The translations under genes and the position numbers were made by a program. Below the pieces are notes generated by a model. That model made no database searches. It was not told the origin of the DNA and saw nothing but the letters and a program-made list of their open reading frames with translations. Below are positions 17,285-26,271 of a DNA stretch of 64,000 bases, piece by piece. The DNA lies in the NCBI RefSeq assembly GCF_000186465.1, contig NZ_GL636091.1:662152-726151 (forward strand), in the 5' to 3' direction. How positions within the stretch are numbered: position 1 is the stretch's first letter; each line of letters starts with the position of its first letter. This DNA is from Streptococcus australis ATCC 700641. Lineage in GTDB: Bacteria; Bacillota; Bacilli; Lactobacillales; Streptococcaceae.

Positions 17285-18025
17285 ATGTACCAAATAAAAG
17301 AAGCTGCGCAGCTTTCAGGTGTCTCTGTCAAGACCCTGCACCACTATGACAAGATAGGACTCTTGGTCCCCTTAAAGTCGGAAAACGGCTATCGAACTTA
17401 CAGTCAAGAGGATTTGGAACGCCTTCAGGTCATTCTTTACTACAAATATCTAGGGTTTTCTTTAGAGAAAATAGCAGAGCTATTAAAGGAAGAAAGAATA
17501 GATTTATTGCCCCATTTGACTAGGCAGTTGAACTATCTAACTCGAGAAAGGCAACATCTGGATACCTTGATTTCCACCTTGCAAAAAACGATTCGAGAAC
17601 AAAAAGGAGAAAGAAAAATGACCATTGAGGAAAAATTCACTGGATTTAGCTATCAAGATCATCAAAAATACCAGCAAGAAGCGGTGGAGAAGTATGGCCA
17701 AGAAGTCATGGATCAAGCCCTCGAACGCCAAAAAGGTCGTGAAGATGAGTCTACGGCTGCCTTTAACCAAGTCTTTCAAACTTTAGCACAAAATCTTCAA
17801 GCTGGTTTACCTGCAACAGCAATTGAAAACCAAGAGCTAGCAGCCAAGCTCTTGCAAGCCATTCGTACTTATGGATTTGACTGCTCTATTGAAGTCTTCG
17901 GACATATCGGTAAAGGATACGTCTATAACCCTGAGTTCAAGGAAAATATTGATAAATTTGGACCTGGAACAGCCCAGTACACATCAGATGTGATTGCCCA
18001 CTATGTTGAAAAACAGAGCAAATAA
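17285..18025 (+). CDS. MerR-family transcriptional activator with TipAS-type ligand domain
   Basis: A 246-residue protein. Residues 1-70 are a MerR winged helix-turn-helix (YQIKEAAQLSGVSVKTLHHYDKIGLL). A coiled-coil dimer helix follows (to about 115). The C-terminal half is a TipAS-like domain (EEKFTGFSYQDHQKYQQEAVEKYG through YGFDCSIEVFGHIGKGYV), which in TipAL and Mta relatives binds drugs or peptides and activates promoters. AAGGAG precedes the ATG. Transcription appears autogenous, from a promoter with a 19-bp spacer. No exporter gene lies in the same operon, so its targets other than itself are unknown. Confidence 0.9.
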   Translation: MYQIKEAAQLSGVSVKTLHHYDKIGLLVPLKSENGYRTYSQEDLERLQVILYYKYLGFSLEKIAELLKEERIDLLPHLTRQLNYLTRERQHLDTLISTLQKTIREQKGERKMTIEEKFTGFSYQDHQKYQQEAVEKYGQEVMDQALERQKGREDESTAAFNQVFQTLAQNLQAGLPATAIENQELAAKLLQAIRTYGFDCSIEVFGHIGKGYVYNPEFKENIDKFGPGTAQYTSDVIAHYVEKQSK

Positions 18026-18053
18026 TCGGCGGAGGACTCTCCGCCGATTATTT
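18020..18053. terminator. Bidirectional terminator between the MerR and Nudix genes
   Basis: A 15-bp perfect stem, AAATAATCGGCGGAG with its complement around GACT, flanked by A and T residues. It includes the stop codon of the MerR gene and serves the convergent Nudix gene from the other side. Confidence 0.92.
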
Positions 18054-18054
18054 G

Positions 18055-18510
18055 CTATTTTAAATCATAAAGCCAGTCGTCACCGTCTTTATAGTAGAAG
18101 AATTCACTGAGATCATCTTCCAAAAAAACACGAAGCATATCAGACATATCATTGGTTGCAAGTTTTAGATGAGATAGATTTTCAAACTCTTCCCACCAGA
18201 CCTTTCCTTCGTCTGAAGACTGGAGCTCACCAGTAAAGTGTTCGGTCTTGTAAAAAAGGACGACATAACGGTAATCCTCATCATCGTACCAGTCCTTGAT
18301 ACCACAGAGTTGGGGTTTAGAAATGGTTAGACCCGTTTCTTCTCTCACTTCACGAATGACCGCATCGACAAAGGATTCGCCACGTTCAACATGTCCGCCA
18401 GGAAAAGTAATGCCAGGCCAGTCAGGACTAACTCGATCTTGAACCAGAACCTTGTCCCCATTTTTAATCATGCACATGTTGACAAATTCAACTGACTCTC
18501 TTCTGTTCAT
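18055..18510 (-). CDS. Nudix hydrolase (MutT-like)
   Basis: A 151-residue Nudix-fold pyrophosphohydrolase. The Nudix box is intact: GGHVERGESFVDAVIREV followed by REETGLT, with the conserved Gly, Glu and REEXG residues that bind magnesium. The N-terminal strand (VEFVNMCMIKNGDKVLVQDR) and aromatic C-terminal half (WYDDEDYRYVVLFYKTEHF) resemble streptococcal MutX/8-oxo-dGTP diphosphatase-like proteins. The substrate, oxidised nucleotides or another nucleoside diphosphate derivative, is not certain. It lies 19 bases behind the flavoprotein gene in the same direction, so they are probably cotranscribed. Confidence 0.85.
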   Translation of the reverse strand: MNRRESVEFVNMCMIKNGDKVLVQDRVSPDWPGITFPGGHVERGESFVDAVIREVREETGLTISKPQLCGIKDWYDDEDYRYVVLFYKTEHFTGELQSSDEGKVWWEEFENLSHLKLATNDMSDMLRVFLEDDLSEFFYYKDGDDWLYDLK

Positions 18511-18529
18511 TTTTCACAACCTTTGATAT

Positions 18530-19741
<1,212 letters not shown>

Positions 19742-19752
19742 TCATTGTAACA

Positions 19753-19789
19753 TAAAAAATGGACCCTGTCCCCAGGCTCCACTTTTTAT
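19753..19789 (-). terminator. Terminator of the receiver-like gene
   Basis: On the minus strand, AAAAAGTGGA and TCCATTTTTT pair around an inner CCTGG/CCAGG stem and end in T residues. Confidence 0.8.
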
Positions 19790-19792
19790 GAG

Positions 19793-20323
19793 TTAATTGT
19801 CTTCGTCTGGATTTTGACGGAGGTGGATGGAATAACGCTTAGGTGGGTAAATGCCGATTTCAGGACCCCAGCGTGGGAAGAGCTGATTGGTTTTCTTCCC
19901 AGCAGCGTACTTGGCTTCTGCTGCCATTTCCCAGAGCTCTTCGTAGAGATCACCGAGCAAGAAGTCGAGCTCTTGATAATAGAGGTCTGGCTTTCCGTAG
20001 TCACTAAGGCTTAGTTCCATCAAACCATAGACTTGTAGCTTATGGTCCATGAGTCTACGTCCGTCTACCTTGTTAGAGTGAACGATAATGCGTCCGAAGG
20101 GATCATTTCTTCGGATGCGTTCCAGCTCTTTGTAGGCGTTGATTCCAGAATTTCCTTGACAGGAGAAGAAGTAAATGTTTTTCAAGTCATAGTCGATATA
20201 GGAGATATTTCCATTATAGACCAGCTTGACTGGTAGATTACGAACCCGTTTTTTCTCTAGATAGTTGTTAATATGTTCGACCAACATCTTAGAGGGATAA
20301 TTGTATTCAATGACATAAATCAT
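19793..20323 (-). CDS. Stand-alone degenerate response-regulator receiver-like protein
   Basis: A 176-residue soluble protein with no annotated family that I can name with certainty. Residues 1-115 read like the receiver domain of AgrA/ComE-type (LytTR) response regulators: MIYVIEYN at the acidic pocket, then DYDLKNIYFFSCQGNSGINAYKE where the family has YFLDIDL...GIELAKKIR, then IRRNDPFGRIIVHSN and the LQVYGLMEL segment. The phospho-acceptor Asp is replaced by Ser54 and the N-terminal acidic pair is reduced. The C-terminal 60 residues are not a LytTR DNA-binding domain. It is likely a phosphorylation-independent partner or decoy, but that is inference. Its promoter has LytTR-type direct repeats. 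Confidence 0.75.
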   Translation of the reverse strand: MIYVIEYNYPSKMLVEHINNYLEKKRVRNLPVKLVYNGNISYIDYDLKNIYFFSCQGNSGINAYKELERIRRNDPFGRIIVHSNKVDGRRLMDHKLQVYGLMELSLSDYGKPDLYYQELDFLLGDLYEELWEMAAEAKYAAGKKTNQLFPRWGPEIGIYPPKRYSIHLRQNPDEDN

Positions 20324-20377
20324 AGTTTCTTTCCTTTGCTATTGAGTAAATAACTGAGCTTTCTTTCAGTTACGATT

Positions 20378-20406
20378 AGTATACAAGCTTTTGAAGTCAG
20401 ATAGGG
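20378..20406 (-). promoter_or_regulatory. Promoter of the receiver-like gene
   Basis: On the minus strand TATACT (20383-20378) lies 17 bases after CCCTAT, which is not a -35 consensus. A good -10 with a poor -35 is typical of activator-dependent promoters, and the direct repeats lie immediately upstream. Confidence 0.55.
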
Positions 20407-20414
20407 GGAAAAAT

Positions 20415-20451
20415 CTATTTGGTTCATTTTTGAAGCTATTTGGTTCATTTT
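20415..20451 (-). promoter_or_regulatory. Two identical 16-bp direct repeats with 21-bp period (LytTR-type binding site)
   Basis: CTATTTGGTTCATTTT occurs at 20415-20430 and again at 20436-20451, exactly 21 bases apart, so both face the same side of the helix. Each contains GTTCAT, which fits the GTTNRK core of LytTR-domain sites. The pair would cover about -44 to -80 of the receiver-like gene promoter. It could also serve the divergent mntH, though at a greater distance. Confidence 0.6.
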
Positions 20452-20545
20452 AGAGGAGCAAAGGAGAAAAAGTTGCTAAAGGAATACGAAGAAAATGGGG
20501 AAGTGGGGAGAAGAAGGGCATATTTTTTTGAAAATGCAAAGAAAA

Positions 20546-20575
20546 TTTACCGAAACCTTTCATTTGTGCTATAAT
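20546..20575 (+). promoter_or_regulatory. Promoter of mntH
   Basis: TTTACC (20546-20551), 18 bases, then TGCTATAAT, an extended consensus -10 ending at 20575. It lies 35 bases before the start codon. Confidence 0.6.
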
Positions 20576-20609
20576 CAAGGGGAAGTGACGTCATGGAAAG
20601 AAGGGTATC

Positions 20610-21956
20610 ATGAGTTTAGAACAGTTAGAGCGGAAATCGCTCCAAGAAATCAATCAATCCGTCAAGGTTCCCAAGGGAACTTCTTTTTGGAGGACCTTAT
20701 TATTGTTTTCAGGTCCGGGGAGCCTAGTAGCAGTGGGCTACATGGATCCTGGGAACTGGATCACCAGCGTTGTTGGAGGGGCTCACTATCGTTACTTGCT
20801 CTTGTCGGTGGTTCTCTTGTCTTCCTTGATTGCCATGCAATTGCAACAGATGGCTGGGAAACTAGGGATTGTCCATCGGAAAGATTTGGCCCAGACAACA
20901 GCGACGCATTTGCCCAAGTGGCTCCGCTATATGCTTTGGATAGTGATTGAATTAGCCTTGATGGCGACAGATTTAGCAGAAGTCATTGGTTCAGGGATTG
21001 CACTCCATTTGCTGTTCGGATGGCCCTTGCTCTTTTCTATTTTGGTCACCATCCTGGATGTCTTCCTCCTTCTCGGACTCATGCACTTAGGTTTTCGTAA
21101 GATTGAGGCTATTGTCTCCACCTTGATTTTGACCATTCTAGGGATTTTTATCTACCTTGTGGTCCTATCAAAACCAGATATAGGTGGCATTTTTGCTGGC
21201 TTTCTTCCTCAGAAAGAAATTGTAGGTATTGGTCTTCCCAAGGGATCACAAGCCTTGACGCTGGCCTTGGGGATAATTGGTGCAACCGTCATGCCTCATA
21301 ATCTCTATTTGCATTCCTCCATTTCACAGACACGCAAGGTCGATTATGAGGATCCTGCAGATGTTCGTCGGGCTGTGCGCTTCATGACCTGGGACTCCAA
21401 TATTGAATTAACCCTGGCTTTTGTTGTCAACTCTCTCTTGCTGATTCTCGGAGCGGCCCTCTTTTTTGGACATGCAGAAGAAATTGGAGCCTTCTCTAGT
21501 ATGTATGATGCCTTGCAAAACAATGCCATTGCAGGAGCTATTGCAAGTCCTTTTCTGTCCACTTTGTTTGCTGTTGCTTTGTTAGCAAGTGGTCAGAATT
21601 CAACAATTACAGGCACTCTGACGGGTCAAATTGTCATGGAAGGTTTCCTTAGATTCCGCCTTCCTCAATGGCTTGTCCGCCTGTTTACACGGATGTTGGC
21701 CCTCACTCCTGTCCTGATTGTCGCCTTTCTCTTTGGAGACCAGGAAAGTGTTCTAGATGATTTGTTGGTCTATTCTCAAGTCTTCTTGTCTCTGGCTCTA
21801 CCATTTTCAATTTTTCCCTTGGTTTACTTTACCTCCAATAAAAAAATCATGGGAGAATTTGTCAATGCAAAATGGAATACCTACTTAGCTTACGGAGTAG
21901 CGACTCTTCTGACTCTTTTAAACGTCCAACTCATTGTGACGACGCTCTTTAAATAA
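20610..21956 (+). CDS. mntH: Nramp-family divalent metal (manganese) transporter MntH
   Basis: A 448-residue proton-coupled metal importer with 11 predicted membrane segments. The Nramp hallmarks are present: VGYMDPGNW in TM1 (metal-binding Asp and Asn), and GATVMPHNLYLHSS in TM6 with the MPH motif. Manganese is the usual substrate in streptococci, with iron possible. The ATG is preceded by AAGAAGGG and the gene has its own extended -10 promoter. It is transcribed divergently from the receiver-like gene. No obvious metalloregulator operator was recognised. Confidence 0.95.
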   Translation: MSLEQLERKSLQEINQSVKVPKGTSFWRTLLLFSGPGSLVAVGYMDPGNWITSVVGGAHYRYLLLSVVLLSSLIAMQLQQMAGKLGIVHRKDLAQTTATHLPKWLRYMLWIVIELALMATDLAEVIGSGIALHLLFGWPLLFSILVTILDVFLLLGLMHLGFRKIEAIVSTLILTILGIFIYLVVLSKPDIGGIFAGFLPQKEIVGIGLPKGSQALTLALGIIGATVMPHNLYLHSSISQTRKVDYEDPADVRRAVRFMTWDSNIELTLAFVVNSLLLILGAALFFGHAEEIGAFSSMYDALQNNAIAGAIASPFLSTLFAVALLASGQNSTITGTLTGQIVMEGFLRFRLPQWLVRLFTRMLALTPVLIVAFLFGDQESVLDDLLVYSQVFLSLALPFSIFPLVYFTSNKKIMGEFVNAKWNTYLAYGVATLLTLLNVQLIVTTLFK

Positions 21957-21966
21957 AAAATCAGCT

Positions 21967-21994
21967 TTGTCGGACGGGGAAAACATGCTATAAT
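21967..21994 (+). promoter_or_regulatory. Promoter of ebfC
   Basis: TTGTCG (21967-21972), 16 bases, then extended -10 TGCTATAAT ending at 21994. A leader of about 95 bases follows. Confidence 0.6.
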
Positions 21995-22096
21995 AGTAGA
22001 GAAGTCCCCATCTAGCTAGAAAATGGGCAGAAGTGGGCAGTAACCATTAAACAAGAGGTCCTAACCCCTTGATACGAAAGGAATCTAGAAAATCTT

Positions 22097-22396
22097 ATGA
22101 TGAATATGCAAAATATGATGAAGCAAGCACAAAAGCTTCAGAAACAAATGGAACAAAGCCAGGCAGAGTTGGCGGCTTCTCAATTTGTTGGCAAATCAGC
22201 TCAGGACTTGGTCGTCGCTACTTTGACAGGTGATAAAAAGGTGGTATCCATCGAATTTAACCCAGCAGTAGTGGACCCAGAAGATACAGAAACTCTTTCT
22301 GATATGACGGTTCAAGCCATCAATGCGGCCATCGAAGAAATTGATGAGGCAACCAAGAAAAAATTGGGAGCTTTTGCTGGTAAATTACCATTCTAA
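22097..22396 (+). CDS. ebfC: YbaB/EbfC family nucleoid-associated protein
   Basis: A 99-residue protein that forms tweezer-like homodimers and binds DNA without strong sequence preference. The Met/Gln-rich N-terminal helix ([19 protein letters not shown]) and the central [20 protein letters not shown] strands are typical. In many bacteria it is near dnaX and recR, but here it stands alone behind its own promoter and is followed by a copy of the structured repeat, which may end its transcript. ATG 22097 and ATG 22100 are equally possible; AAAGGA lies some distance upstream. Confidence 0.93.
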   Translation: MMNMQNMMKQAQKLQKQMEQSQAELAASQFVGKSAQDLVVATLTGDKKVVSIEFNPAVVDPEDTETLSDMTVQAINAAIEEIDEATKKKLGAFAGKLPF

Positions 22397-22409
22397 GCAT
22401 ACAGAGAAA

Positions 22410-22584
22410 GAGAGTGGGACAGAAATCGGTAATTCGTTAGAATTGGATTTCGTCGTCCCACCTCCGCACAGTTGAGTAGGGCTGTAAAAGCTGATAAAAT
22501 CAGCGTAGTAGAGCTCACTCAACCACTGCGTCTTGCTCGATAATCAAAAGACAATTGAGAGGCTAGGACTTTTGTCCCAGCCTC
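22410..22584 (+). repeat. Structured intergenic repeat, copy B
   Basis: The same 175-base element as at 9245-9419, in the same orientation, with only a few substitutions. One of them turns a G-C pair of the second hairpin into G-U and keeps the stem. It starts 13 bases after the ebfC stop and ends, with its own T-run, just before the stop of the convergent exonuclease gene. Confidence 0.88.
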
Positions 22585-22587
22585 TTT

Positions 22588-23181
22588 TTAGTCGTTAAAA
22601 AAATTGGAGAGGTCTAATCCACCAAAAGGAGAGGTAGAAAAGGATTCTTGTTCTGTTAAGAGTTGCCGGGCCCGGTCTGATTCGAGAAAGGCTTCATAAA
22701 CAAGGGCAGTCATTCGTGCATCTTCTAGACTATCATGCGATTTTCCAGCCACTCCTAAAAACTGAGCAACTGTATGGAGCTGCAAGTTTTTGATCCCATG
22801 GAGGTCAGAAGGCCGGCGTTTAGAAGCTTCCTCAAAGACATCAACAGCATATTGGTTTGTGAACTCTAGCCCATTTTCCGTTAGGATAGGGAGGTCACTC
22901 TTGATAGCATTGTATCCAATGAGGGGACTCTCTGCAACAAAGTCTCGAAACTCCGCTAGGACCTGCTCGAGTGGGGGAGCTTGGAGGATTTTATCAGATG
23001 TAATCCCGGTGAGCCCATTGATAAAGCTCTTTAGTGGTTTATCCGTATAGGCATAGGAATCATAGTGGGCAACTTCTTGGCCATCTGCAAAGCGGACAGC
23101 AGAAACTTGAATAATGTGGTACTTTCCTTCGAATTGATTAAATTCTAAATCAAAGGAGACATAGTGGCTTAATTCTTTCAA
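22588..23181 (-). CDS. DnaQ-like DEDDh 3'-5' exonuclease
   Basis: A 197-residue exonuclease-fold protein. The DEDD residues are visible: SFDLEFNQ (ExoI motif with Asp-Leu-Glu), GYNAIKSDLPIL (ExoII), and SHDSLEDARMTALV (ExoIII with catalytic His and Asp). It matches the streptococcal family annotated as epsilon-like exonuclease or DinG-type N-terminus without helicase; its nucleic acid substrate is unknown. The start is TTG at 23181, with GGAG five bases upstream. It ends where repeat copy B ends, so the repeat may terminate it as well. Confidence 0.85.
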   Translation of the reverse strand: MKELSHYVSFDLEFNQFEGKYHIIQVSAVRFADGQEVAHYDSYAYTDKPLKSFINGLTGITSDKILQAPPLEQVLAEFRDFVAESPLIGYNAIKSDLPILTENGLEFTNQYAVDVFEEASKRRPSDLHGIKNLQLHTVAQFLGVAGKSHDSLEDARMTALVYEAFLESDRARQLLTEQESFSTSPFGGLDLSNFFND

Positions 23182-23239
23182 GGGAACTCCTTCATCTAAT
23201 GCTTGCTTTTTGATTTTCGGGGGGGGGTAAAAGCATAGA

Positions 23240-23263
23240 AAAAACTGACCGAAGTCAGTTTTT
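23240..23263 (-). terminator. Terminator of rocS
   Basis: AAAAACTGAC and GTCAGTTTTT form a 10-bp stem around a four-base loop. The stem includes the rocS stop codon. A run of nine G residues (23219-23227) follows in the spacer. Confidence 0.85.
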
Positions 23264-23777
23264 AGCGACCAAAGACGCGTCTCCAGAAGCCTTTACTCTC
23301 TTGTTCTTGAACCTTTTCATTGGCTTGATCTAATTCCAATTTCAATGTTTCGCGGTCATTCATTGCCTGAAGGGTTAGCTGTTGTTGTTGGTCGAGCTGT
23401 TTGTCTTTTTCAGCGATCTGAACATCTTTGACACGCAACTGTTCGTCCTTTTTAGATAATTGCTCATCTTTGGATTTTAGCTGGTCGTCTTTTGCTTTTA
23501 GTTGTTCGTAGAGACGAACGATTTCAGCATTCTTCTCGTCGACTAGAATCTCCATCAGTTCCCGTTGTTTGACATCATCACTGACGGGCTCGTCTTCAAA
23601 GATCGTCTTTTTGTAGATTTCTTCTAGCTTGATCAAGCCACTACGGGTTACGACGGTAACTCCCTTATCATTTTTTTCTGTATCTTCAGGATCTAGGGCC
23701 TTGACACGGTTGTTGACCGCTTGGCGACTAACTCCTAGAATTTCAGCAATTTCGCTGACTGTTTTTTCGATAGCCAT
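23262..23777 (-). CDS. rocS: RocS-like chromosome segregation protein (HTH, coiled coil, amphipathic tail)
   Basis: A 171-residue protein with three clear parts. Residues 1-60 are a helix-turn-helix (KTVSEIAEILGVSRQAVNNRVKAL). Residues 75-155 form a long coiled coil of repeated seven-residue KDDQLKS/KDEQLSK-type units. The last nine residues, GFWRRVFGR, form an amphipathic membrane-binding helix. This is the architecture of pneumococcal RocS, which links the chromosome origin region to the membrane and works with ParB and the CpsD kinase. The HTH also resembles DUF536 plasmid proteins. GAGG precedes the ATG. Architecture is seen; the cellular role is from the family. Confidence 0.82.
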   Translation of the reverse strand: MAIEKTVSEIAEILGVSRQAVNNRVKALDPEDTEKNDKGVTVVTRSGLIKLEEIYKKTIFEDEPVSDDVKQRELMEILVDEKNAEIVRLYEQLKAKDDQLKSKDEQLSKKDEQLRVKDVQIAEKDKQLDQQQQLTLQAMNDRETLKLELDQANEKVQEQESKGFWRRVFGR

Positions 23778-23890
23778 AATATCCTCTAAACTCTTTTTCT
23801 ATGAAATACTCTCTTAGATATTATCATAAGTAGGCAAGGCTGTCAAATGAAGCAAAGGAAGGGACGACTGGGGAAAAGGCTGGATTTTCC

Positions 23891-26170
23891 TTACTCCATT
23901 TCAGGAAGGGTCAGGCTAGAGTTGGCCAGGTCAATGGTGAGTTGGTAGTCCGTCTGGTCGCGGACGGTGATCTCGAAATCGGTTGTATAAAGGACAAGAC
24001 GAAGAGTAGTCCCTTTTTCCAGCTTGTAGATGGTTGGTTGGAGATCAAAGTCAAATTCCATCCACTCTCCTGGTGTGACAGGCTCGACTTGTAAGAGGTC
24101 ATTTCGGTTTTGAAGGTTGAGATAGCCCTTTGTAATCACTCGTTGGCCGGCCTCTTTGAAAGGCAACTCGGTCAAGTTGTCCAGCATATGGTAACGACCG
24201 TTATCAAGGGTACGGACGGATAAGACGGCTGGATAGGGTTGGAGGTACTTCTTGTTTCTTAGCTCCATCAGTTGGGCTGAGAGCAAGCCCTTGTCAGTGC
24301 TAGATTGGAGCCGTAGGTGAAGGCGAGCTTTTCCGTTGAGGTGTAGGTCTTTTTCTATCGGAAGATCGATGGTCACTTGCTGGGCCTTATCTTGGTAAAG
24401 ATCAGTTAAGAAGGTTGGATAGGCCTTGCCATAGCGCTCATAATCTTCTGTCTCGTAGCGGTTTTGGATGACCTTTTCACCATCCCCCAGTGAGAAGGTT
24501 CGCTGAGCTGTTTGGTTGCCAAAATCATCCAAGGAAATCCAGCTTTGCTCTCCTGTATTGTCCTGCCAGATGACAGTTGGCAATTCATAGTTTGAATCGT
24601 AGCCTAGCAATTTTTTAGAGAGAAGGGCATTCATGCTCTCACGGAAGTCAATGGACTGCCAGTTGTTGAGGTAAACATGGGCTCCATTGTGGTAGAAGAG
24701 GTGTTTCTTGATGTTTGCTGGAAGAGCCTGGAACATATTAAAGACATGGAGGGGCTTCACGTTCCAGTCTTGCGAACCATGGGTGAAGACGACTTCAGCT
24801 TTGACTTTGTCTGCCTGAAGAAGGTAGTTACGGTCGTGCCAGAACTGGTTGTAGTCCCCTGTTTTGCGATCCAATTGCTCCTTGAGTCGTTTCAAATCCT
24901 CTAGATGGGCTGCATGGTGGCGGAGATAGTCACCTGCCCGAAGGGCGCGTGAATAGGTCAACTCAGCGAGCGAATCAAAATCCTCTCCAGGATAGCCCCC
25001 AGGACTCGTCACGAGTCCGTTTTCCCGGTAGTAGTTGTACCAAGAAGAGATACCAGCTTCTGCGATGATGACTTCTAGGCCATCGACACCTGTAGTCGCA
25101 AGACCATTAGACATGGTTCCAAGGTAAGAGATCCCTGTGGTTGCTACCTTGCCGTTAGACCAATCAGCCTTGATTTGGCGTTGGCGACTATGGTCTGTGA
25201 AGGCACGACAGCGTCCGTTGAGCCAGTCGATGACATTTTTATAGGCCTCGATTTGACGGTAATCTCCATTAGTCATCAAACCTTGGGAGTCCTTGGTCCC
25301 TAGACCGGAGACGTAGAGATTGGCGAAGCCACGGGCGAGAAGGTAGTCATTGAGAGTATAACTGCTGTTGATATGAGTGAGGGTTTCTTCAGCCTCAGAG
25401 ACCAGTCGGGCTTCTCCAACTGGGTCAACGGTTTCGAGCGTGGGTTGACTGACTTGGATGCTTCTTGCTTCTTTTTTCTCCAGGTCCACATTCATATTAT
25501 AGAGAGCCTTGTCACTGGCCTTGTCATTGGTTCCTTGGTGATAAGGGCTGGCAGTCATGACGGCTGGAATTTTTCCTTCATAGCGAGGGCGAATAATATT
25601 GACCTTGATCAAATCTGGAAGGCCATCTTGGTCGCTATCAATCCGACTTTCCACATAGACCACCTCACGAATCACATCATGGCAGTTAAAGGTAGCTAGA
25701 CTTTTTCCGTTGAAAAAGTGGTAGCGATTGTCTTCAGGGATCAAGCCATCACTGACCAACTGTTCAATGAGTAAATTCCCTTTGACTGTTCGAGTATTGA
25801 GGAGGTGATAGAGGTTCTCAACCAAGTTTCCATACTCAATCGGAATTTGGACTTCTTTTAAGAAGCTGTCCGTATTTTCAAAGTCAATAAAATAGCGGAA
25901 ACCGAGCAATTGGAGGGCCACTGTGTAGAAAATATTTGGAGACCATTCGCGGTCAGATTGGAAATAGCTCAGGAGATCTGTTTCAGCATCCGCCACTAGG
26001 TTAGAGAGAGGATAATCTGTATTTTTGTAGGTGAAATAAACCTTGCGAACAAACCATTCAAACAGTTCTTTCTCTGTAAGATGAAGGGGAAGGTCAAACC
26101 CGATTTCTTTCAGTTCCTTTAGAATGTCTGCTTGGTCGACTGGTAGATAGCTATATTGATTGAATTTCAT
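23891..26170 (-). CDS. pepX: X-prolyl dipeptidyl aminopeptidase
   Basis: A 759-residue cytoplasmic serine peptidase (family S15) that removes X-Pro dipeptides from peptide N-termini and is needed to digest proline-rich peptides. The nucleophile is Ser348 in [10 protein letters not shown], the position known in lactococcal PepX. The charge-relay Asp and His lie in the later [11 protein letters not shown] and NGAHVYLNN segments. The N-terminal helical domain and C-terminal jelly roll complete the usual layout. GGAG precedes the ATG. It is a single gene, divergent from the membrane-fusion gene. Confidence 0.97.
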   Translation of the reverse strand: MKFNQYSYLPVDQADILKELKEIGFDLPLHLTEKELFEWFVRKVYFTYKNTDYPLSNLVADAETDLLSYFQSDREWSPNIFYTVALQLLGFRYFIDFENTDSFLKEVQIPIEYGNLVENLYHLLNTRTVKGNLLIEQLVSDGLIPEDNRYHFFNGKSLATFNCHDVIREVVYVESRIDSDQDGLPDLIKVNIIRPRYEGKIPAVMTASPYHQGTNDKASDKALYNMNVDLEKKEARSIQVSQPTLETVDPVGEARLVSEAEETLTHINSSYTLNDYLLARGFANLYVSGLGTKDSQGLMTNGDYRQIEAYKNVIDWLNGRCRAFTDHSRQRQIKADWSNGKVATTGISYLGTMSNGLATTGVDGLEVIIAEAGISSWYNYYRENGLVTSPGGYPGEDFDSLAELTYSRALRAGDYLRHHAAHLEDLKRLKEQLDRKTGDYNQFWHDRNYLLQADKVKAEVVFTHGSQDWNVKPLHVFNMFQALPANIKKHLFYHNGAHVYLNNWQSIDFRESMNALLSKKLLGYDSNYELPTVIWQDNTGEQSWISLDDFGNQTAQRTFSLGDGEKVIQNRYETEDYERYGKAYPTFLTDLYQDKAQQVTIDLPIEKDLHLNGKARLHLRLQSSTDKGLLSAQLMELRNKKYLQPYPAVLSVRTLDNGRYHMLDNLTELPFKEAGQRVITKGYLNLQNRNDLLQVEPVTPGEWMEFDFDLQPTIYKLEKGTTLRLVLYTTDFEITVRDQTDYQLTIDLANSSLTLPEME

Positions 26171-26213
26171 AGGATGCTCCTTTTATCAGCTTCACTGTTT
26201 CTTTACTTCTTAT

Positions 26214-26230
26214 ATTATACGTGATAAAAT
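26214..26230. promoter_or_regulatory. Divergent -10 elements of pepX and the 26272 gene
   Basis: TATAAT is read on the minus strand at 26219-26214 (for pepX). TGATAAAAT, an extended -10, is read on the plus strand ending at 26230 (for the membrane-fusion gene). The -35 boxes are weak. Confidence 0.4.
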
Positions 26231-26271
26231 AGTATTTGTCTAAAGACCTTTGATCTCTGAAGGAGGGTGTC

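Noticed and set aside
20495..20950. Open frame overlapping the start of mntH in another frame
   Set aside because: MntH is a complete Nramp protein with intact motifs and its own promoter. The overlapping frame starts upstream of that promoter and has low-complexity content.
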